Counted from the stretch's first letter, positions 8,228-19,639 are shown. The stretch is DNA of 64,000 nucleotides from Streptococcus sp. VT 162 (GCA_000688775.2 CP007628.2:1860001-1924000), one strand, 5' to 3'. Notes: a model not told the origin generated them from the sequence alone. Numbers and translations: made by a program.

Positions 8228-10118
8228 TAGAAATACTACGATTTTTACCTTCAAGATACACCATCAAAATAGAAATATCTGCTGGATTTACTCCCGAAAT
8301 ACGGCTGGCTTGGCCGATGGTTTCTGGATTGATGAGTTTGAACTTCTGACGGGCTTCTGTTGCGATCGAGTCAATGTCATCCCAGTCGATATTGGCTGGA
8401 ATGCGTTTTTCTTCCATGCGTTTCATCTTGGCAACCTGATCCATGGCTTTGGAAATATAACCCTCGTACTTGATCTCTGTTTCAATCAATTCAATGACCT
8501 TGTCATCCAAGTCCTCTGCAGCTGGTCCGATAAAGGCCACCACATCTTGGTAAGAGACTTCTGGACGGCGAAGGAATTCCTTGGCTGTCACTGCATCTGT
8601 CAGCGGCTTGAATCCCATCGCTTCAACCTTAGCGTTCGTTTCCTTGACTGGCTTGAGTTTGATGCTGTCTAGGCGTTTCATCTCATTGTCAAATTGATTT
8701 TTCTTAATCTCAAAACGGGCCCAGCGTTCATCATCAACGAGACCAATCTCACGACCCATCTCAGTCAAACGCATATCAGCATTGTCATGACGGAGGATGA
8801 GACGGTATTCAGCACGACTGGTTAAGAGACGGTAAGGTTCAATAGTTCCCTTGGTCACCAAGTCGTCAATCATGACCCCGATATAGCCGTCACTGCGCTT
8901 CAAAATCAATTCAGGCTTGCCTTGGATTTTCAAAGCCGCATTGATACCAGCGATAATCCCTTGGCCAGCAGCTTCTTCGTAACCAGATGTCCCATTTGTC
9001 TGACCAGCTGTGAAAAGTCCTGAGATTTTCTTGGTTTCCAGAGTCGCACGCAACTGATGAGGCAAGACCATGTCATACTCGATAGCATAACCAGTTCGCA
9101 TCATTTCTGCATTTTCCAAACCTTTGATGGAATGAACCAGCTCGCGTTGTACATCCTCAGGCAGACTGGTTGACAAGCCTTGGACATAGACTTCCTCTGT
9201 ATTGCGTCCTTCTGGCTCAAGGAAGAGCTGGTGGCGTTCCTTGTCCGCAAAGCGCACAATCTTATCCTCTATCGACGGGCAATAACGAGGGCCCACTCCC
9301 TTAACCACACCTGTAAACATAGGCGCACGGTGGAGGTTATTTTGGATAATCTCATGACTGGTACCATTGGTGTAGGTCAACCAGCATGGAACTTGGTCTT
9401 TGACATAATCCTCATCACGCGAAGTATAAGAGAAGTGATTGGGTGCTTCATCTCCTGGCTGGATTTCTGTCACATCGTAGTTGATAGAAGAAGCCTTGAC
9501 ACGCGGAGGTGTACCTGTCTTGAAACGACCGATTTCGAGTCCCAGTTCCTTGAGATTGTCAGCAAGGTTAATCGAAGCCAAGCTGTGGTTTGGTCCTGAT
9601 GAGTACTTGAGGTCTCCGATGATAATTTCCCCACGGAGGGCTGTTCCTGTCGTCACGATAACGGCCTTTGCAGCATACTCTTGATGGGTCGCTGTACGAA
9701 CACCGACAACCTTGCCATCTTCCACCAAAATCTCATCAATCATGGTCTGACGAAGGGTCAGATTTTCTTGATTTTCAACCGTCTTGCGCATTTCCTTAGA
9801 GTAAAGTTCCTTGTCAGCCTGCGCCCGAAGGGCGCGAACAGCTGGACCTTTCCCAGTGTTGAGCATCTTCATCTGGATGTAAGTCTTGTCAATGGTCTTG
9901 GCCATCTCGCCACCGAGAGCATCTACCTCACGCACGACAATTCCCTTGGCAGAACCTCCGATAGAAGGATTACAAGGCATGAACGCCAGCATTTCAATAT
10001 TGATAGTCGCAAGCAGAACCTTACAGCCCATACGGCTAGCGGCCAAGGAAGCCTCAACCCCAGCGTGTCCCGCACCAATTACAATAATATCGTATTCTTC
10101 CGTAAAATTATAAGTCAT
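8205..10118 (-). CDS. mnmG: tRNA uridine-5-carboxymethylaminomethyl(34) synthesis enzyme MnmG
   Basis: A 637-residue FAD protein that, with MnmE, installs the cmnm5 group on wobble U34 of several tRNAs, using methylene-tetrahydrofolate. The dinucleotide-binding GAGHAG motif is at residues 15-20 and the conserved CNPSIGG segment follows near residue 50. Length is normal for streptococci. The last residues (TLQKSK) are encoded by the inverted repeat of a BOX-like element, so the C-terminus may have been shaped by its insertion. NUDIX and mnmA genes lie upstream on the same strand. Confidence 0.97.
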   Translation of the reverse strand: MTYNFTEEYDIIVIGAGHAGVEASLAASRMGCKVLLATINIEMLAFMPCNPSIGGSAKGIVVREVDALGGEMAKTIDKTYIQMKMLNTGKGPAVRALRAQADKELYSKEMRKTVENQENLTLRQTMIDEILVEDGKVVGVRTATHQEYAAKAVIVTTGTALRGEIIIGDLKYSSGPNHSLASINLADNLKELGLEIGRFKTGTPPRVKASSINYDVTEIQPGDEAPNHFSYTSRDEDYVKDQVPCWLTYTNGTSHEIIQNNLHRAPMFTGVVKGVGPRYCPSIEDKIVRFADKERHQLFLEPEGRNTEEVYVQGLSTSLPEDVQRELVHSIKGLENAEMMRTGYAIEYDMVLPHQLRATLETKKISGLFTAGQTNGTSGYEEAAGQGIIAGINAALKIQGKPELILKRSDGYIGVMIDDLVTKGTIEPYRLLTSRAEYRLILRHDNADMRLTEMGREIGLVDDERWARFEIKKNQFDNEMKRLDSIKLKPVKETNAKVEAMGFKPLTDAVTAKEFLRRPEVSYQDVVAFIGPAAEDLDDKVIELIETEIKYEGYISKAMDQVAKMKRMEEKRIPANIDWDDIDSIATEARQKFKLINPETIGQASRISGVNPADISILMVYLEGKNRSISKTLQKSK

Positions 10119-10126
10119 TTTCTCTC

Positions 10127-10582
10127 CTATTCCTCAAGATGAATGTGTCGCAGCTGGCCGTCCCAATCTGGTAGGGCTGCTTTTAAAAATGCTGGAACTA
10201 GATTGATACCCTTAAGCTTGTCTAAGTCAATCCACTCACAGGGTTGCGTTTTCTCATCTTCCTGCATGGTCAAAGGTGCATCCTCAAGTAGATCAACCAG
10301 ATAATGAAACTCGATGTTGTGATAGGAAACACCGTCTTGTTCAAAACGATTTTCAACCACAAAAGCTAGTTTCCCAGCTTGAGCTTTGACGCCCAGTTCT
10401 TCCTTCACTTCGCGGACTACCGCGTCCTCCGTTCTTTCATTGACTTGAATCGCACCGCCAATAGTGTAATACTTGCCCTTATCTTTGGTAACTAGGAGCT
10501 TGCCATTTTGGAGAATCAAGGCTGTCGCCCGAACACCAAAAACAGTATTTTCCACTTTTGTCCGAAAGTCTGGTTGAGCCAT
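10127..10582 (-). CDS. NUDIX hydrolase (MutT-like)
   Basis: About 151 residues from the ATG at 10582 ([10 protein letters not shown]), which has AAGGAT upstream and is preferred to an ORF start 27 bases earlier. The complete Nudix box runs from [11 protein letters not shown] to [10 protein letters not shown], giving the Mg-dependent diphosphate hydrolysis site. The gene ends 8 bases before the mnmG start, so the two are probably co-transcribed. Substrate unknown. Annotation as MutT or an ADP-ribose/NTP pyrophosphatase would be a guess. Confidence 0.88.
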   Translation of the reverse strand: MAQPDFRTKVENTVFGVRATALILQNGKLLVTKDKGKYYTIGGAIQVNERTEDAVVREVKEELGVKAQAGKLAFVVENRFEQDGVSYHNIEFHYLVDLLEDAPLTMQEDEKTQPCEWIDLDKLKGINLVPAFLKAALPDWDGQLRHIHLEE

Positions 10583-10722
10583 TTTTATCCTTTCCCTTAA
10601 ACGACACAAAAACAGTCAAAACTCCAAAGAAGTGCAGGACAAAAAAGCCTGCAACATCCATGAGCTTTGACCATCATTTCTATTGCTTTTATTATTGTAG
10701 CAAATTGAGAAAATTTGTCAAT

Positions 10723-11886
<1,164 letters not shown>

Positions 11887-11923
11887 CTATTTATTATGAC
11901 TTTCAATAGAATTTCTTCGAGTA

Positions 11924-12025
11924 TAGTCTTTTCGTTTGCTTTTAGGACTAGGCAACGAGTCGCAGGCATAACTCAAGTTAGGTAAGACGAGTTAACGACG
12001 TAATAAAAGATAAACGAAATGACTA
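11924..12025. repeat. BOX-like small repeat, copy 2, between mnmA and argH
   Basis: About 100 bp bounded by imperfect inverted repeats (TAGTCTTTTCGTTTGCTTTTA on the left; the right end reads nearly the same on the other strand). The interior 11966-12002 (GCATAACTCAAGTTAGGT ... AACGACGTA) matches the core of the repeat at 8167-8204. No coding capacity. Just downstream, ACGATTGAAGGTCG is directly repeated at 12030-12043 and 12055-12068. Confidence 0.6.
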
Positions 12026-12109
12026 GTTCACGATTGAAGGTCGTGTGTGCTTTAACGATTGAAGGTCGCTTGAGCAGTATTCATTATAACACGCTTAGTT
12101 GTAGAAGAC

Positions 12110-12148
12110 AAGAAAGAGGCTGATAAATCATCTCAACCTCTCTTTCTT
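12110..12148 (-). terminator. Intrinsic terminator of the argG-argH operon
   Basis: On the minus strand AAGAAAGAGAGG pairs with CCTCTTTCTT (one bulge), followed by a pyrimidine-rich stretch. It lies 15 bases after the argH stop. Confidence 0.6.
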
Positions 12149-12162
12149 ACTTTGCAAACGAA

Positions 12163-13554
12163 TCAATTTTCCCCTTTAAGTTCTTTCTTCGCTTGTTCTA
12201 TCTGGTATTTCACTTGCTCAAAGCCGGTTCCTCCTAAGGAATTCCGTCTCTGAACAGCGGTTGCTGGGCGCAAGTAGATATAAATATCCTCTTCAATCAA
12301 GGGATGGTAGACTTGCAACTCCTCCAAATCCCAATCTTGGATATTTTTACCATGCTTGATAGAGTCTAGAACCAATTTCCCTACTATTTCATGCGCTTCT
12401 CTAAAAGGGAGTCCTTTTTCAGCCAAATAATCTGCCAGTTCGGTCGCATTCGAAAAATCATTCTCTATAGATTGCTGCATTTTGGCCTTATTAACCTGCA
12501 TGCTCGATAGCATACCTGCCAGCACATCCAGAGAATTTAAAATCGTTTCTACTGTATCAAACATGCCTTCCTTGTCCTCTTGCAAATCCTTATTATAGGC
12601 CAGAGGCAAAGACTTCATAACGGTCAATAGTCCAAGTAAGTTCCCGTAAATCCGTCCTGTCTTCCCTCGAATCAATTCGGCCATATCAGGATTTTTCTTC
12701 TGGGGCATGATAGACGAACCCGTTGAAAAGCTATCAGACAAGCTAATGTACTGATACTCAAAACTGCACCAATTGATGATTTCCTCACAAAAACGACTCA
12801 TATGCATCATCAAAATGCTGGCATTTGACAGAAATTCTAAGATAAAATCACGGTCACTCACTGCGTCCAAGGAATTGGTATAGGGTTGTTGGAAACCCAG
12901 TAAATCACTCGATAATTGACGATTGATTGGAAAAGTTGTCCCCGCCAATGCAGCCGCCCCCAGTGGAGATAGGTCCGTATGTTTCAAGTTAAATGCAAAG
13001 CGCTCGCTATCCCTTTGAAACATATTGTAATAAGCCATGAGATGGTGGGCAAAACTAATCGGTTGGGCGTGCTGCAAATGAGTATAGCCTGGCATGATGG
13101 TTTCTACATGTTTTTCAGCCAAATCCAGCAAAACACTGTTCAGATTCGCCAACTTATCCAAGACATGGCCAAGCTGCTCCTTTAGATATAAGTGCATATC
13201 CGTTGCGACTTGGTCATTCCGAGAACGAGCTGTGTGTAGTTTCCCAGCCAGAGGACCGATTTTCTCTGTCAGCAACACTTCCATATTCATATGAATATCT
13301 TCATTTGCAATATCAAAATGAAGCTCTCCTGCCTCTAAATCTCGCAACAAAGCTTTCAAACCATCTTGGATCTGCTCTGCCTCTTCCAAGCTCAAAATGC
13401 CAGTCTGTCCTAGCATTTGAACATGAGCTAGGGAGCCCATCAAATCAAATTTTGCCAGCTGGTGGTCAAAGGAAATACTCGCACCGAACTGTTCTACCCA
13501 CTCTTCCACAGTGCCTTCAAATCGACCACCCCATAATTTTGTATTTTTCGACAT
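12163..13554 (-). CDS. argH: Argininosuccinate lyase
   Basis: A 463-residue member of the aspartase/fumarase superfamily that splits argininosuccinate into arginine and fumarate. The family signature [12 protein letters not shown] is present, as are the N-terminal KLWGGRFEG and the [12 protein letters not shown] segment. It starts 27 bases after argG and ends the binding protein-argG-argH operon. Only these last two arginine steps are encoded here, so citrulline must come from elsewhere (uptake or the ADI pathway). Confidence 0.97.
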   Translation of the reverse strand: MSKNTKLWGGRFEGTVEEWVEQFGASISFDHQLAKFDLMGSLAHVQMLGQTGILSLEEAEQIQDGLKALLRDLEAGELHFDIANEDIHMNMEVLLTEKIGPLAGKLHTARSRNDQVATDMHLYLKEQLGHVLDKLANLNSVLLDLAEKHVETIMPGYTHLQHAQPISFAHHLMAYYNMFQRDSERFAFNLKHTDLSPLGAAALAGTTFPINRQLSSDLLGFQQPYTNSLDAVSDRDFILEFLSNASILMMHMSRFCEEIINWCSFEYQYISLSDSFSTGSSIMPQKKNPDMAELIRGKTGRIYGNLLGLLTVMKSLPLAYNKDLQEDKEGMFDTVETILNSLDVLAGMLSSMQVNKAKMQQSIENDFSNATELADYLAEKGLPFREAHEIVGKLVLDSIKHGKNIQDWDLEELQVYHPLIEEDIYIYLRPATAVQRRNSLGGTGFEQVKYQIEQAKKELKGEN

Positions 13555-13581
13555 ATCCTGTCGTCCCTTTCTATCGCATCA

Positions 13582-14778
13582 CTACTCAACATTTTTCTGA
13601 ACTTCTGAATAAACCTTAGTCGGAAGCCCCCAAAGCTTGATAAATCCAACAGCCGCATCTTGGTCAAAAGTATCCGCACTAGTATAAGTCGCCAAATTTT
13701 CATCATAAAGAGAATTTGGAGATTTCCGCGCTACTACCTGAGCGTTTCCCTTATAGAGTTTAACTTTTGCAGTTCCATTGACAACTTTCTGTGTCTCCTT
13801 GATATAGGCAATCAAAGCCTGAGTTGCTGGGCTAAACCACAAGGCATTATAGATGAGATTGGACAACTCATTTTCGATAATGGGTTTGAAATGAGCCACT
13901 TCTCTCACAAGAGTCAAGTCTTCAATTTCCTTATGAGCTGCCAATAAAGTCATAGCACCTGGGCACTCATAAATCTCTCTTGACTTAATACCGACTAGGC
14001 GATTTTCCACATGGTCAATACGACCGACACCGTGTTTACCCGCAATTTCATTTAGCTTTTGAATCAAAGCCGCCACTTTCATCTTCTCACCATTGAGGGA
14101 GATGGGCACCCCGCAGCTAAACTCAATGTCAATAAATTCTGGACTGTCTGGCGCCTCTTCTGGAGAAGATGTGATTCCAAATGCTTCTTCTGGCGCTTGG
14201 TTCCAAGGATTTTCCAAAACACCACATTCATTTGCACGTCCCCAAAGATTTTGATCGACAGAGTAAGGATTGTCAAGGTCAGCAGGAACTGGGACGCCAT
14301 TTTCTTTGGCATATTGGATTTCTTCTTCACGAGACCATTTCCACTCACGAACAGGCGCAACTACCTTTAGATTGGGATCCAAAGCTGCAATAGAGACTTC
14401 AAACCGAACTTGGTCGTTTCCCTTACCTGTACAACCGTGGGCAATTGTGGTTGCTCCCGTCTGATGAGCTATTTCAACGAGTTTTTTTGAAATAAGAGGA
14501 CGACTCAGAGCAGATACTAAGGGGTACTTTTGTTCATAGTAGGCATGAGCCTGAAGAGCCACTAAAACATAGTCATTAGCAAATTCTTCCTTAACATCAA
14601 TGACATAAGACTCTACAGCCCCAACCTTGAGAGCTTTATCATGGATGAACTCCAAATCTTTTCCTTCACCCACATCCATACAAACAGCGATTACATCATA
14701 GTCTTTTTTTAACCATGTAATAGCAACCGATGTATCCAATCCACCTGAATAGGCTAAAATAACTTTTTCCTTACTCAT
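13582..14778 (-). CDS. argG: Argininosuccinate synthase
   Basis: A 398-residue enzyme that joins citrulline and aspartate with ATP. The ATP-binding [11 protein letters not shown] motif is at residues 9-19, and the [14 protein letters not shown] segment that contacts substrates is intact. It begins 15 bases after the solute-binding protein gene ends. The three genes share one promoter with a candidate ARG box. Confidence 0.97.
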   Translation of the reverse strand: MSKEKVILAYSGGLDTSVAITWLKKDYDVIAVCMDVGEGKDLEFIHDKALKVGAVESYVIDVKEEFANDYVLVALQAHAYYEQKYPLVSALSRPLISKKLVEIAHQTGATTIAHGCTGKGNDQVRFEVSIAALDPNLKVVAPVREWKWSREEEIQYAKENGVPVPADLDNPYSVDQNLWGRANECGVLENPWNQAPEEAFGITSSPEEAPDSPEFIDIEFSCGVPISLNGEKMKVAALIQKLNEIAGKHGVGRIDHVENRLVGIKSREIYECPGAMTLLAAHKEIEDLTLVREVAHFKPIIENELSNLIYNALWFSPATQALIAYIKETQKVVNGTAKVKLYKGNAQVVARKSPNSLYDENLATYTSADTFDQDAAVGFIKLWGLPTKVYSEVQKNVE

Positions 14779-14793
14779 TTCTCTTCCTTCTTT

Positions 14794-15600
14794 CTATTTT
14801 TCGATAGAGGCTTTAAAAGCATCGTCAATCAATTTGTCCAACTCCCCAGAATCCTTCAACTTCTGGATGGTTTTGTCAACCGCCTCTTTTAATTCTTTAC
14901 TGTCTTTTTTCATCGCAACAGCGTAGGAATCTTCTTTATCATTGTCAAAATCAAACTCAGCGATGGCTAGGTCTGGATTATTCTCTACAAATCCTTTTGC
15001 CACTGGTTCCTCAAAGATAACCACATCCAGTTGCCCTGATTTTAAATCTGTTATCAAATTTCCATTTTTAGGAAGTGAAACGAGAGAAGAATCCTGCAAG
15101 GTTTCTTTAGCCAGAGTTTCCTGGATAGAACCTTTCTGCGCTCCAACCTTTTTCTGAGCCAAATCCTTGACTGATTGGTAATTCGATAATTCAGATTTTC
15201 TTACGATAACCTTATTTTTCGAAGTGTAGTAGGGAATTGAAAAATCGTAAACTTGACTTCTCTCTTCCGTTTTAGAAACACCTGATATGGCAAGATCCGC
15301 CTTGCCTGAATCAAGACTAGCCAGTACATTATCAAAACTCATTGGAGAGAACTCCACTTCTACACCTAGTTCCTTTGCGATGGCTTTGGCTAGTTCAACA
15401 TCTGAACCTACAATCTGATTTTTCCCATCAACCAATTTCTGGTATTCGAATGGAGCAAACTCTGGATTTAGGGCCACCACCAATTTTCCTTTAGCCTTAA
15501 TGGCTTCAACACCTTGGGATTGAGTGTTACTACAAGCAAATAATAAGGGAAACATAAGCAAACCAAACATCGTCATCAACACCTTCTTCACTTTATTCAT
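14794..15600 (-). CDS. Amino-acid ABC transporter substrate-binding lipoprotein
   Basis: A 268-residue family-3 binding protein. Signal peptide with lipobox ending at Cys23 (LLFACSN). The mature part has the typical GKLVVALNPEFAPFEY start and the VGSDVELAKAIAKELG segment of polar amino-acid binding proteins. It leads an operon with argG and argH, so arginine or its precursor is the likely ligand (inference from context). No permease or ATPase gene is adjacent, so partners must be encoded elsewhere. Confidence 0.88.
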   Translation of the reverse strand: MNKVKKVLMTMFGLLMFPLLFACSNTQSQGVEAIKAKGKLVVALNPEFAPFEYQKLVDGKNQIVGSDVELAKAIAKELGVEVEFSPMSFDNVLASLDSGKADLAISGVSKTEERSQVYDFSIPYYTSKNKVIVRKSELSNYQSVKDLAQKKVGAQKGSIQETLAKETLQDSSLVSLPKNGNLITDLKSGQLDVVIFEEPVAKGFVENNPDLAIAEFDFDNDKEDSYAVAMKKDSKELKEAVDKTIQKLKDSGELDKLIDDAFKASIEK

Positions 15601-15619
15601 AGAAGATCCTCCTTTTATT

Positions 15620-15642
15620 TTTATACTTTATTTTTGTATAAA
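15620..15642. promoter_or_regulatory. Candidate ARG box (ArgR/AhrC operator)
   Basis: TTTATAC (15620-15626) and GTATAAA (15636-15642) are perfect inverted arms separated by 9 bases in an AT-rich setting. The site touches the -10 box of the promoter for the binding protein-argG-argH operon, where arginine repressors of this family typically bind. Confidence 0.5.
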
Positions 15643-15670
15643 TAATACTCCTCTCGTTTTCGTTTGTCAA
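15642..15670 (-). promoter_or_regulatory. Promoter of the binding protein-argG-argH operon
   Basis: On the minus strand TTGACA (15665-15670), 17 bases, TATTAT (15642-15647). AGGAGG follows before the start codon at 15600. Confidence 0.75.
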
Positions 15671-15706
15671 GAGAAAACTGTATTTTATTTCATTTTAATC
15701 AAGAAA

Positions 15707-15745
15707 AAGCTTATTATATGATATATTTTTACATATAATAAGCTT
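15707..15745. repeat. Perfect 14-bp inverted repeat
   Basis: AAGCTTATTATATG (15707-15720) and CATATAATAAGCTT (15732-15745) around an 11-base loop. It lies between the ABC ATPase stop and the arg operon promoter. It could act as a weak terminator or as a protein-binding site. GC content is low for a terminator. Confidence 0.6.
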
Positions 15746-15827
15746 ATTTATACTATTTGAATTTTAAAAATACAATTGCCCAATTACAGGTAAGATGAAG
15801 AAATCAATGAACTCGCCACATTCTCTT

Positions 15828-16457
15828 TCACAATTCAATAACTCGATGGCATTGTTGAGCTACATAAGCATCGTGGGTAACGATAATGACCGTTTTCCCT
15901 TCCTTGTTCATATCTAAAAGAAAGTTCAAAACCAAATCTCGATTTTCAGGGTCTAGAGAACCAGTTGGTTCATCTGCTAACAGGAGCTGGCTGGGTTTTA
16001 GAATGGCTCTAGCAACTGCAATTCGTTGCTGTTCCCCTCCAGATAACTCTGAAACCTTTTGATGTAGAGTTGATGGCAACCCCACTCTCTCTAAAATTTC
16101 TTCTATCTTTTTGACTTTGTCCTTCTTGGATAATTTTACATACTTTAGAGCAAGCATGAGATTATACTCTACCGTTTCAGTGTCAATCAGAGCAAAATTT
16201 TGAAACAGATAGGAGATATGTTCGCGGATAATCGCTTGCGACTTAACAGAATTGACAGGTACATTTTGCTGACCGAAAATTTCATAATGTCCACTGTAAT
16301 CGCCATCTATCAAACCCAAGAGATTTAACAAGGTTGACTTGCCACTGCCACTTTTTCCAACAATGGCAACTAAATCTCCTTGGTTAATTTTTAGAGATAA
16401 GTTCTCCAGAATAACTTTTTTCCCAATGGTTTTCGTAACATTTTCCAACTTTATCAT
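15828..16457 (-). CDS. ABC transporter ATP-binding protein (lactococcin-972-type bacteriocin export/immunity family)
   Basis: A 209-residue ATPase with all nucleotide-binding motifs: Walker A GKSGSGKST (34-42), signature LSGGEQQR (138-145), Walker B LLLADEP (158-164). It is short and of the MacB/LolD-like class. It overlaps the upstream membrane-protein gene by 4 bases, so the two form one transporter. The pair resembles ABC systems associated with lactococcin-972-like bacteriocins. No bacteriocin gene is visible in the adjacent DNA. Confidence 0.85.
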   Translation of the reverse strand: MIKLENVTKTIGKKVILENLSLKINQGDLVAIVGKSGSGKSTLLNLLGLIDGDYSGHYEIFGQQNVPVNSVKSQAIIREHISYLFQNFALIDTETVEYNLMLALKYVKLSKKDKVKKIEEILERVGLPSTLHQKVSELSGGEQQRIAVARAILKPSQLLLADEPTGSLDPENRDLVLNFLLDMNKEGKTVIIVTHDAYVAQQCHRVIEL

Positions 16458-18562
16458 AAGATGTCCCCTTTCAATAACTGCACTACATTTCGTTTTTCCA
16501 TCTTAGAACCCAAGAAAAGCACAAACAGGATATCTAAGCCTGTAAATCCTGCAAAAAGTAGGAGCGGGAAAAGTGCCTGTGTAAAGAATAGCAAAACCAT
16601 AAAAGGAAGGCTATAAACAGCTAATAGAAGACCCAGCAAGGAGCGATACCGATCTATCAATTTCCAGCCCATAAACTTCTTGGTGATAATATCTGTTCGC
16701 TTCAACAAGAAAGTTGTTACTAGTAAGAAGTAGGAAATCATCATACTAAGAAGACCAACCAAAGCAAAGAGTATATTGAAATTCCGAACAGCATCTCGAT
16801 AAGAATCTACTTTATCTTGTTGAATGACTTGAATAGATGAAAATTTTAAATAATTCCCATCTGATAATTTCTCAACTAACGCTGTCACCTCTTTTTGATG
16901 TTGAGCTGTATTTTCGATTTTAATGGGATTATTTAAACCTGTTGTTGAAAGGGAAGCTTTTTCATCCCACATCATATCGGAATCATTGACCAAGCTAATA
17001 ATTGGATTGTAGAGATTTTCCTTTCGCTTCTCGTTATAAGGGAAGAATGACCAATCACCTTCATAGTAAGCAATCTCGATATCCATCTCCTCTATCGTTC
17101 GTTTTTGCTGCTCTTCATACTTCATAGAAAGATAGGCAATTAATTTCCCCAAGAGCTGATTTTTATCTTCTTCACCTTTCGTACTTGCTGGCATCAAAAT
17201 AACTTTTTTAGTGCCGGTATCGGGTAACTTGAATCCCTTGCTCTTTAGAAAATTGCGATTGGCATAGTAAACATCCACCATATCGGTTAACTGATATTGC
17301 TGAATCTGTTCTAATTTGACAAAATTTTTTACAGGAAGACTGCTACTTTGCACATAGCCCGCCTGCGTTTTTTCTACCAAATCCTGATAAAATCGATAGA
17401 AATAATCCACTGCTTGCCCTGAGCCTGCCAACTGCTCTTGCCACAGGTTATCATTGAGTTGGAAAGTTTCCAAGGTCAGATAATTTCCTTGACTGATCCA
17501 CTGTTTCTGGTAATCCAACTCTTTGTTTTCTTGCTCCAAACTTTTTCCTACCCCAACTAGCAAGACTGTCAGTAAAATGGTAGTTCCAATTTTCATCAAA
17601 TAATTAAAGAGTAAACCAAATTTGAAAGATGAAAAACTTTTCAGCAGAGAGCTGATTGTCATTTTTTGGATTAAGAGATAGGTCAACCAACTGATAAAGA
17701 GATAAAGTTGCAAAAGCAAAAAATGCGACAACCATAACATTGGGAACAAATCTTTTGGCTTGTAATCAAGCAAGAAACACACTCCTAGATTGATCACAAG
17801 CGCCCCACCTAGGAGGAGGTAGAGGTTGCCTTTCACAACATCAGCTAAAACAGCCCTATCTTGAAAACCAAGTAATTTTTGTACCCCAACTCTTTTCATC
17901 TCCATCATCGGTTGATACACTGTCACTAACACAAGAAGTAAAATAGCCAAGACAAAAACAATGGCAGATAAAAGCAAATCTCGATTTATGACTTCCACTG
18001 CACTTTTGTAGGTCGGTTCTAGCAAGGTAGCCTGGTCTATCTTGAAAAAATCGCTCCATTTCTGTACAATCCTATCCTTGTCCATCTCTTGTGTAGAAGT
18101 TATCGTATAGCGACCATTTAAACTACGAGATGTGTCCTTGATATAGGTTTGAAAAGTCATAAGCTGAAAAGGCTTGGCTTTTAGAAAAGTCGGAATCGTA
18201 CCAAGTTTATTGGAAATTTCTTTATTACTGTAAACTCCCTCACCATCTGTAGTAAAATCAAGAGAAGAAATCCCAAACTCTTGGTAGGGGAAGGTATCTT
18301 TATCAAAAACACCAGACTTGACCACCTCATCACCACTGTCTGTTTTGATAATGGAGACCTTGTATTCCTTTGATACATCCTCAAAAAATCGAAGAACAGA
18401 TACTGCAGGTTCGTTAACATCTTTCAAATATACATCCAAAGAACCCGCTGTTTTTCCCATTTCCTGAATCCGAACCACTTCTCGTGTGTAGTTTACATTA
18501 AAAACAAAAAAAGTGGTACACAGAAGCAGGAGTAACATACAGAAATTACTGATTTTTTTCAT
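16454..18562 (-). CDS. Bacteriocin-associated integral membrane protein (DUF1430-type permease)
   Basis: A 702-residue membrane protein with an N-terminal TM helix (residues ~5-25), a large extracellular segment, a group of TM helices at about 195-345, a second extracellular part, and a final TM group near 590-690. This matches the '7TM bacteriocin-associated/immunity' permease family that pairs with the ATPase downstream (4-base overlap). Its Shine-Dalgarno sits in the loop of a 7-bp hairpin (18564-18584), which may influence translation. The divergent Rgg-like gene is a candidate regulator. Export or immunity is inferred. Confidence 0.8.
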   Translation of the reverse strand: MKKISNFCMLLLLLCTTFFVFNVNYTREVVRIQEMGKTAGSLDVYLKDVNEPAVSVLRFFEDVSKEYKVSIIKTDSGDEVVKSGVFDKDTFPYQEFGISSLDFTTDGEGVYSNKEISNKLGTIPTFLKAKPFQLMTFQTYIKDTSRSLNGRYTITSTQEMDKDRIVQKWSDFFKIDQATLLEPTYKSAVEVINRDLLLSAIVFVLAILLLVLVTVYQPMMEMKRVGVQKLLGFQDRAVLADVVKGNLYLLLGGALVINLGVCFLLDYKPKDLFPMLWLSHFLLLQLYLFISWLTYLLIQKMTISSLLKSFSSFKFGLLFNYLMKIGTTILLTVLLVGVGKSLEQENKELDYQKQWISQGNYLTLETFQLNDNLWQEQLAGSGQAVDYFYRFYQDLVEKTQAGYVQSSSLPVKNFVKLEQIQQYQLTDMVDVYYANRNFLKSKGFKLPDTGTKKVILMPASTKGEEDKNQLLGKLIAYLSMKYEEQQKRTIEEMDIEIAYYEGDWSFFPYNEKRKENLYNPIISLVNDSDMMWDEKASLSTTGLNNPIKIENTAQHQKEVTALVEKLSDGNYLKFSSIQVIQQDKVDSYRDAVRNFNILFALVGLLSMMISYFLLVTTFLLKRTDIITKKFMGWKLIDRYRSLLGLLLAVYSLPFMVLLFFTQALFPLLLFAGFTGLDILFVLFLGSKMEKRNVVQLLKGDIL

Positions 18563-18563
18563 A

Positions 18564-18584
18564 AAAGTACCTCCTTAGTACTTT
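18564..18584 (-). promoter_or_regulatory. Hairpin presenting the Shine-Dalgarno of the DUF1430-type gene
   Basis: AAAGTAC and GTACTTT are perfect 7-bp arms. The 7-base loop on the mRNA is TAAGGAG, the ribosome-binding site. The second arm runs up to 2 bases from the ATG. Confidence 0.5.
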
Positions 18585-18660
18585 ATCATCTTAGTCGTAG
18601 AATTTATTCCCTTTTTTCACAAATTTATTTTAGATTTCTTTTTTACTTTTTATACTACTA

Positions 18661-18669
18661 TGATACAAT
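18661..18669 (+). promoter_or_regulatory. Extended -10 promoter for the Rgg-like regulator
   Basis: TGATACAAT, with a T-rich weak -35 region about 17 bases upstream. The regulator gene starts 56 bases later, preceded by AAGGAGGAG. Confidence 0.55.
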
Positions 18670-18724
18670 ATTTTTAATCAGTTTCTATTTTCTGTTAACT
18701 TTTTTCACGAACAAGGAGGAGATC

Positions 18725-19588
18725 ATGCGCTACGATTTTGGAAGTGTTTATAAAGAAATACGTGAGTCAAAAGGATTAACCCAAGAAGATGTCTGTGGTA
18801 GCGTCCTTTCAAGAACCAGCCTATCAAAAATCGAAAGTGGAAAAACAACTCCTAAATATGAAAATATGGAGTTTCTTCTCCGACAAGTCAATATGAGTTT
18901 TGAAGAGTTTGAATATATCTGTCAACTTTATCAACCAAGTCAACGCACAGAAATTATGCAAACCTATCTCAATACGAGCTCAATCCTAGGGACTAGTGAA
19001 CTCGAAAAACTATTTCAAAAATGTCAAGACTACCTCAAAACTCACCACGACCTCCCCATCAAAGAGATACGAGATATGCTAGAAATTGTTATCTATATTC
19101 GCCAAAATGGGACTAAAAAACTGTCAATCGAAGTTAACAATACTGTAAAGAAGCTATGGAAGAAGATAGAAAAGCAGGACACTTGGTACGAGAATGACTT
19201 AAAAATTCTCAATACCATTCTCTTTACCTTTCCTATAGAACATATCCATCTCATCACTGGAAAAATCTTGCAACGCTTAGAAGTCTATAAAAACTATCAA
19301 CATTTATATGACTTGCGAATGGCAATCCTACTCAACCTCTCCACCATTTACTTATACAATCAAGATAGAAATATGTGTAAACAAATATGCTATACTTTAC
19401 TAGAAGATGCCAAGAACAAGAAAAGCTACGATAGGCTTGCTATCTGCTATGTCCGTATTGGGATTTGTACGGATGATTCTAAACTTATCCAAAAAGGTTT
19501 CTCCCTTCTGGAACTAACCGATGAAACCTCCATGCTATCTCATCTCAAAAAAGAAGTAGAGACCTATCATCAACCAAAGGAAATATAA
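18725..19588 (+). CDS. Rgg/PlcR-like (RRNPP) transcriptional regulator
   Basis: A 287-residue protein with an N-terminal XRE helix-turn-helix (about 5-60: YKEIRESKGLTQEDVCGSVLSRTSLSKIESGKTTP) and a helical, TPR-like C-terminal part, the layout of peptide-responsive Rgg regulators. It is divergent from the ABC permease pair and probably controls it. Rgg proteins are often paired with a short SHP peptide gene. I looked in both flanking gaps and found no convincing one, so the signal, if any, may come from elsewhere. Confidence 0.82.
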   Translation: MRYDFGSVYKEIRESKGLTQEDVCGSVLSRTSLSKIESGKTTPKYENMEFLLRQVNMSFEEFEYICQLYQPSQRTEIMQTYLNTSSILGTSELEKLFQKCQDYLKTHHDLPIKEIRDMLEIVIYIRQNGTKKLSIEVNNTVKKLWKKIEKQDTWYENDLKILNTILFTFPIEHIHLITGKILQRLEVYKNYQHLYDLRMAILLNLSTIYLYNQDRNMCKQICYTLLEDAKNKKSYDRLAICYVRIGICTDDSKLIQKGFSLLELTDETSMLSHLKKEVETYHQPKEI

Positions 19589-19615
19589 AAAAGTCGAGGG
19601 ATTTCCTCGACTTTT
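19587..19615. terminator. Bidirectional intrinsic terminator between the Rgg-like gene and the LysM gene
   Basis: AAAAGTCGAGG / CCTCGACTTTT, perfect 11-bp stem with a 5-base loop, A run on one side and T run on the other. It serves both convergent genes. Confidence 0.85.
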
Positions 19616-19639
19616 ACATATTTTTCTGTTAGCTAGTTC

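Noticed and set aside
12030..12068. Direct repeat ACGATTGAAGGTCG read as a CRISPR start
   Set aside because: Only two copies 25 bases apart, no further units and no cas genes.
18563..18724. A short SHP-type signal peptide gene for the Rgg-like regulator
   Set aside because: No ORF with a hydrophobic C-terminus and a plausible start and ribosome-binding site was found in this gap or just after the regulator.
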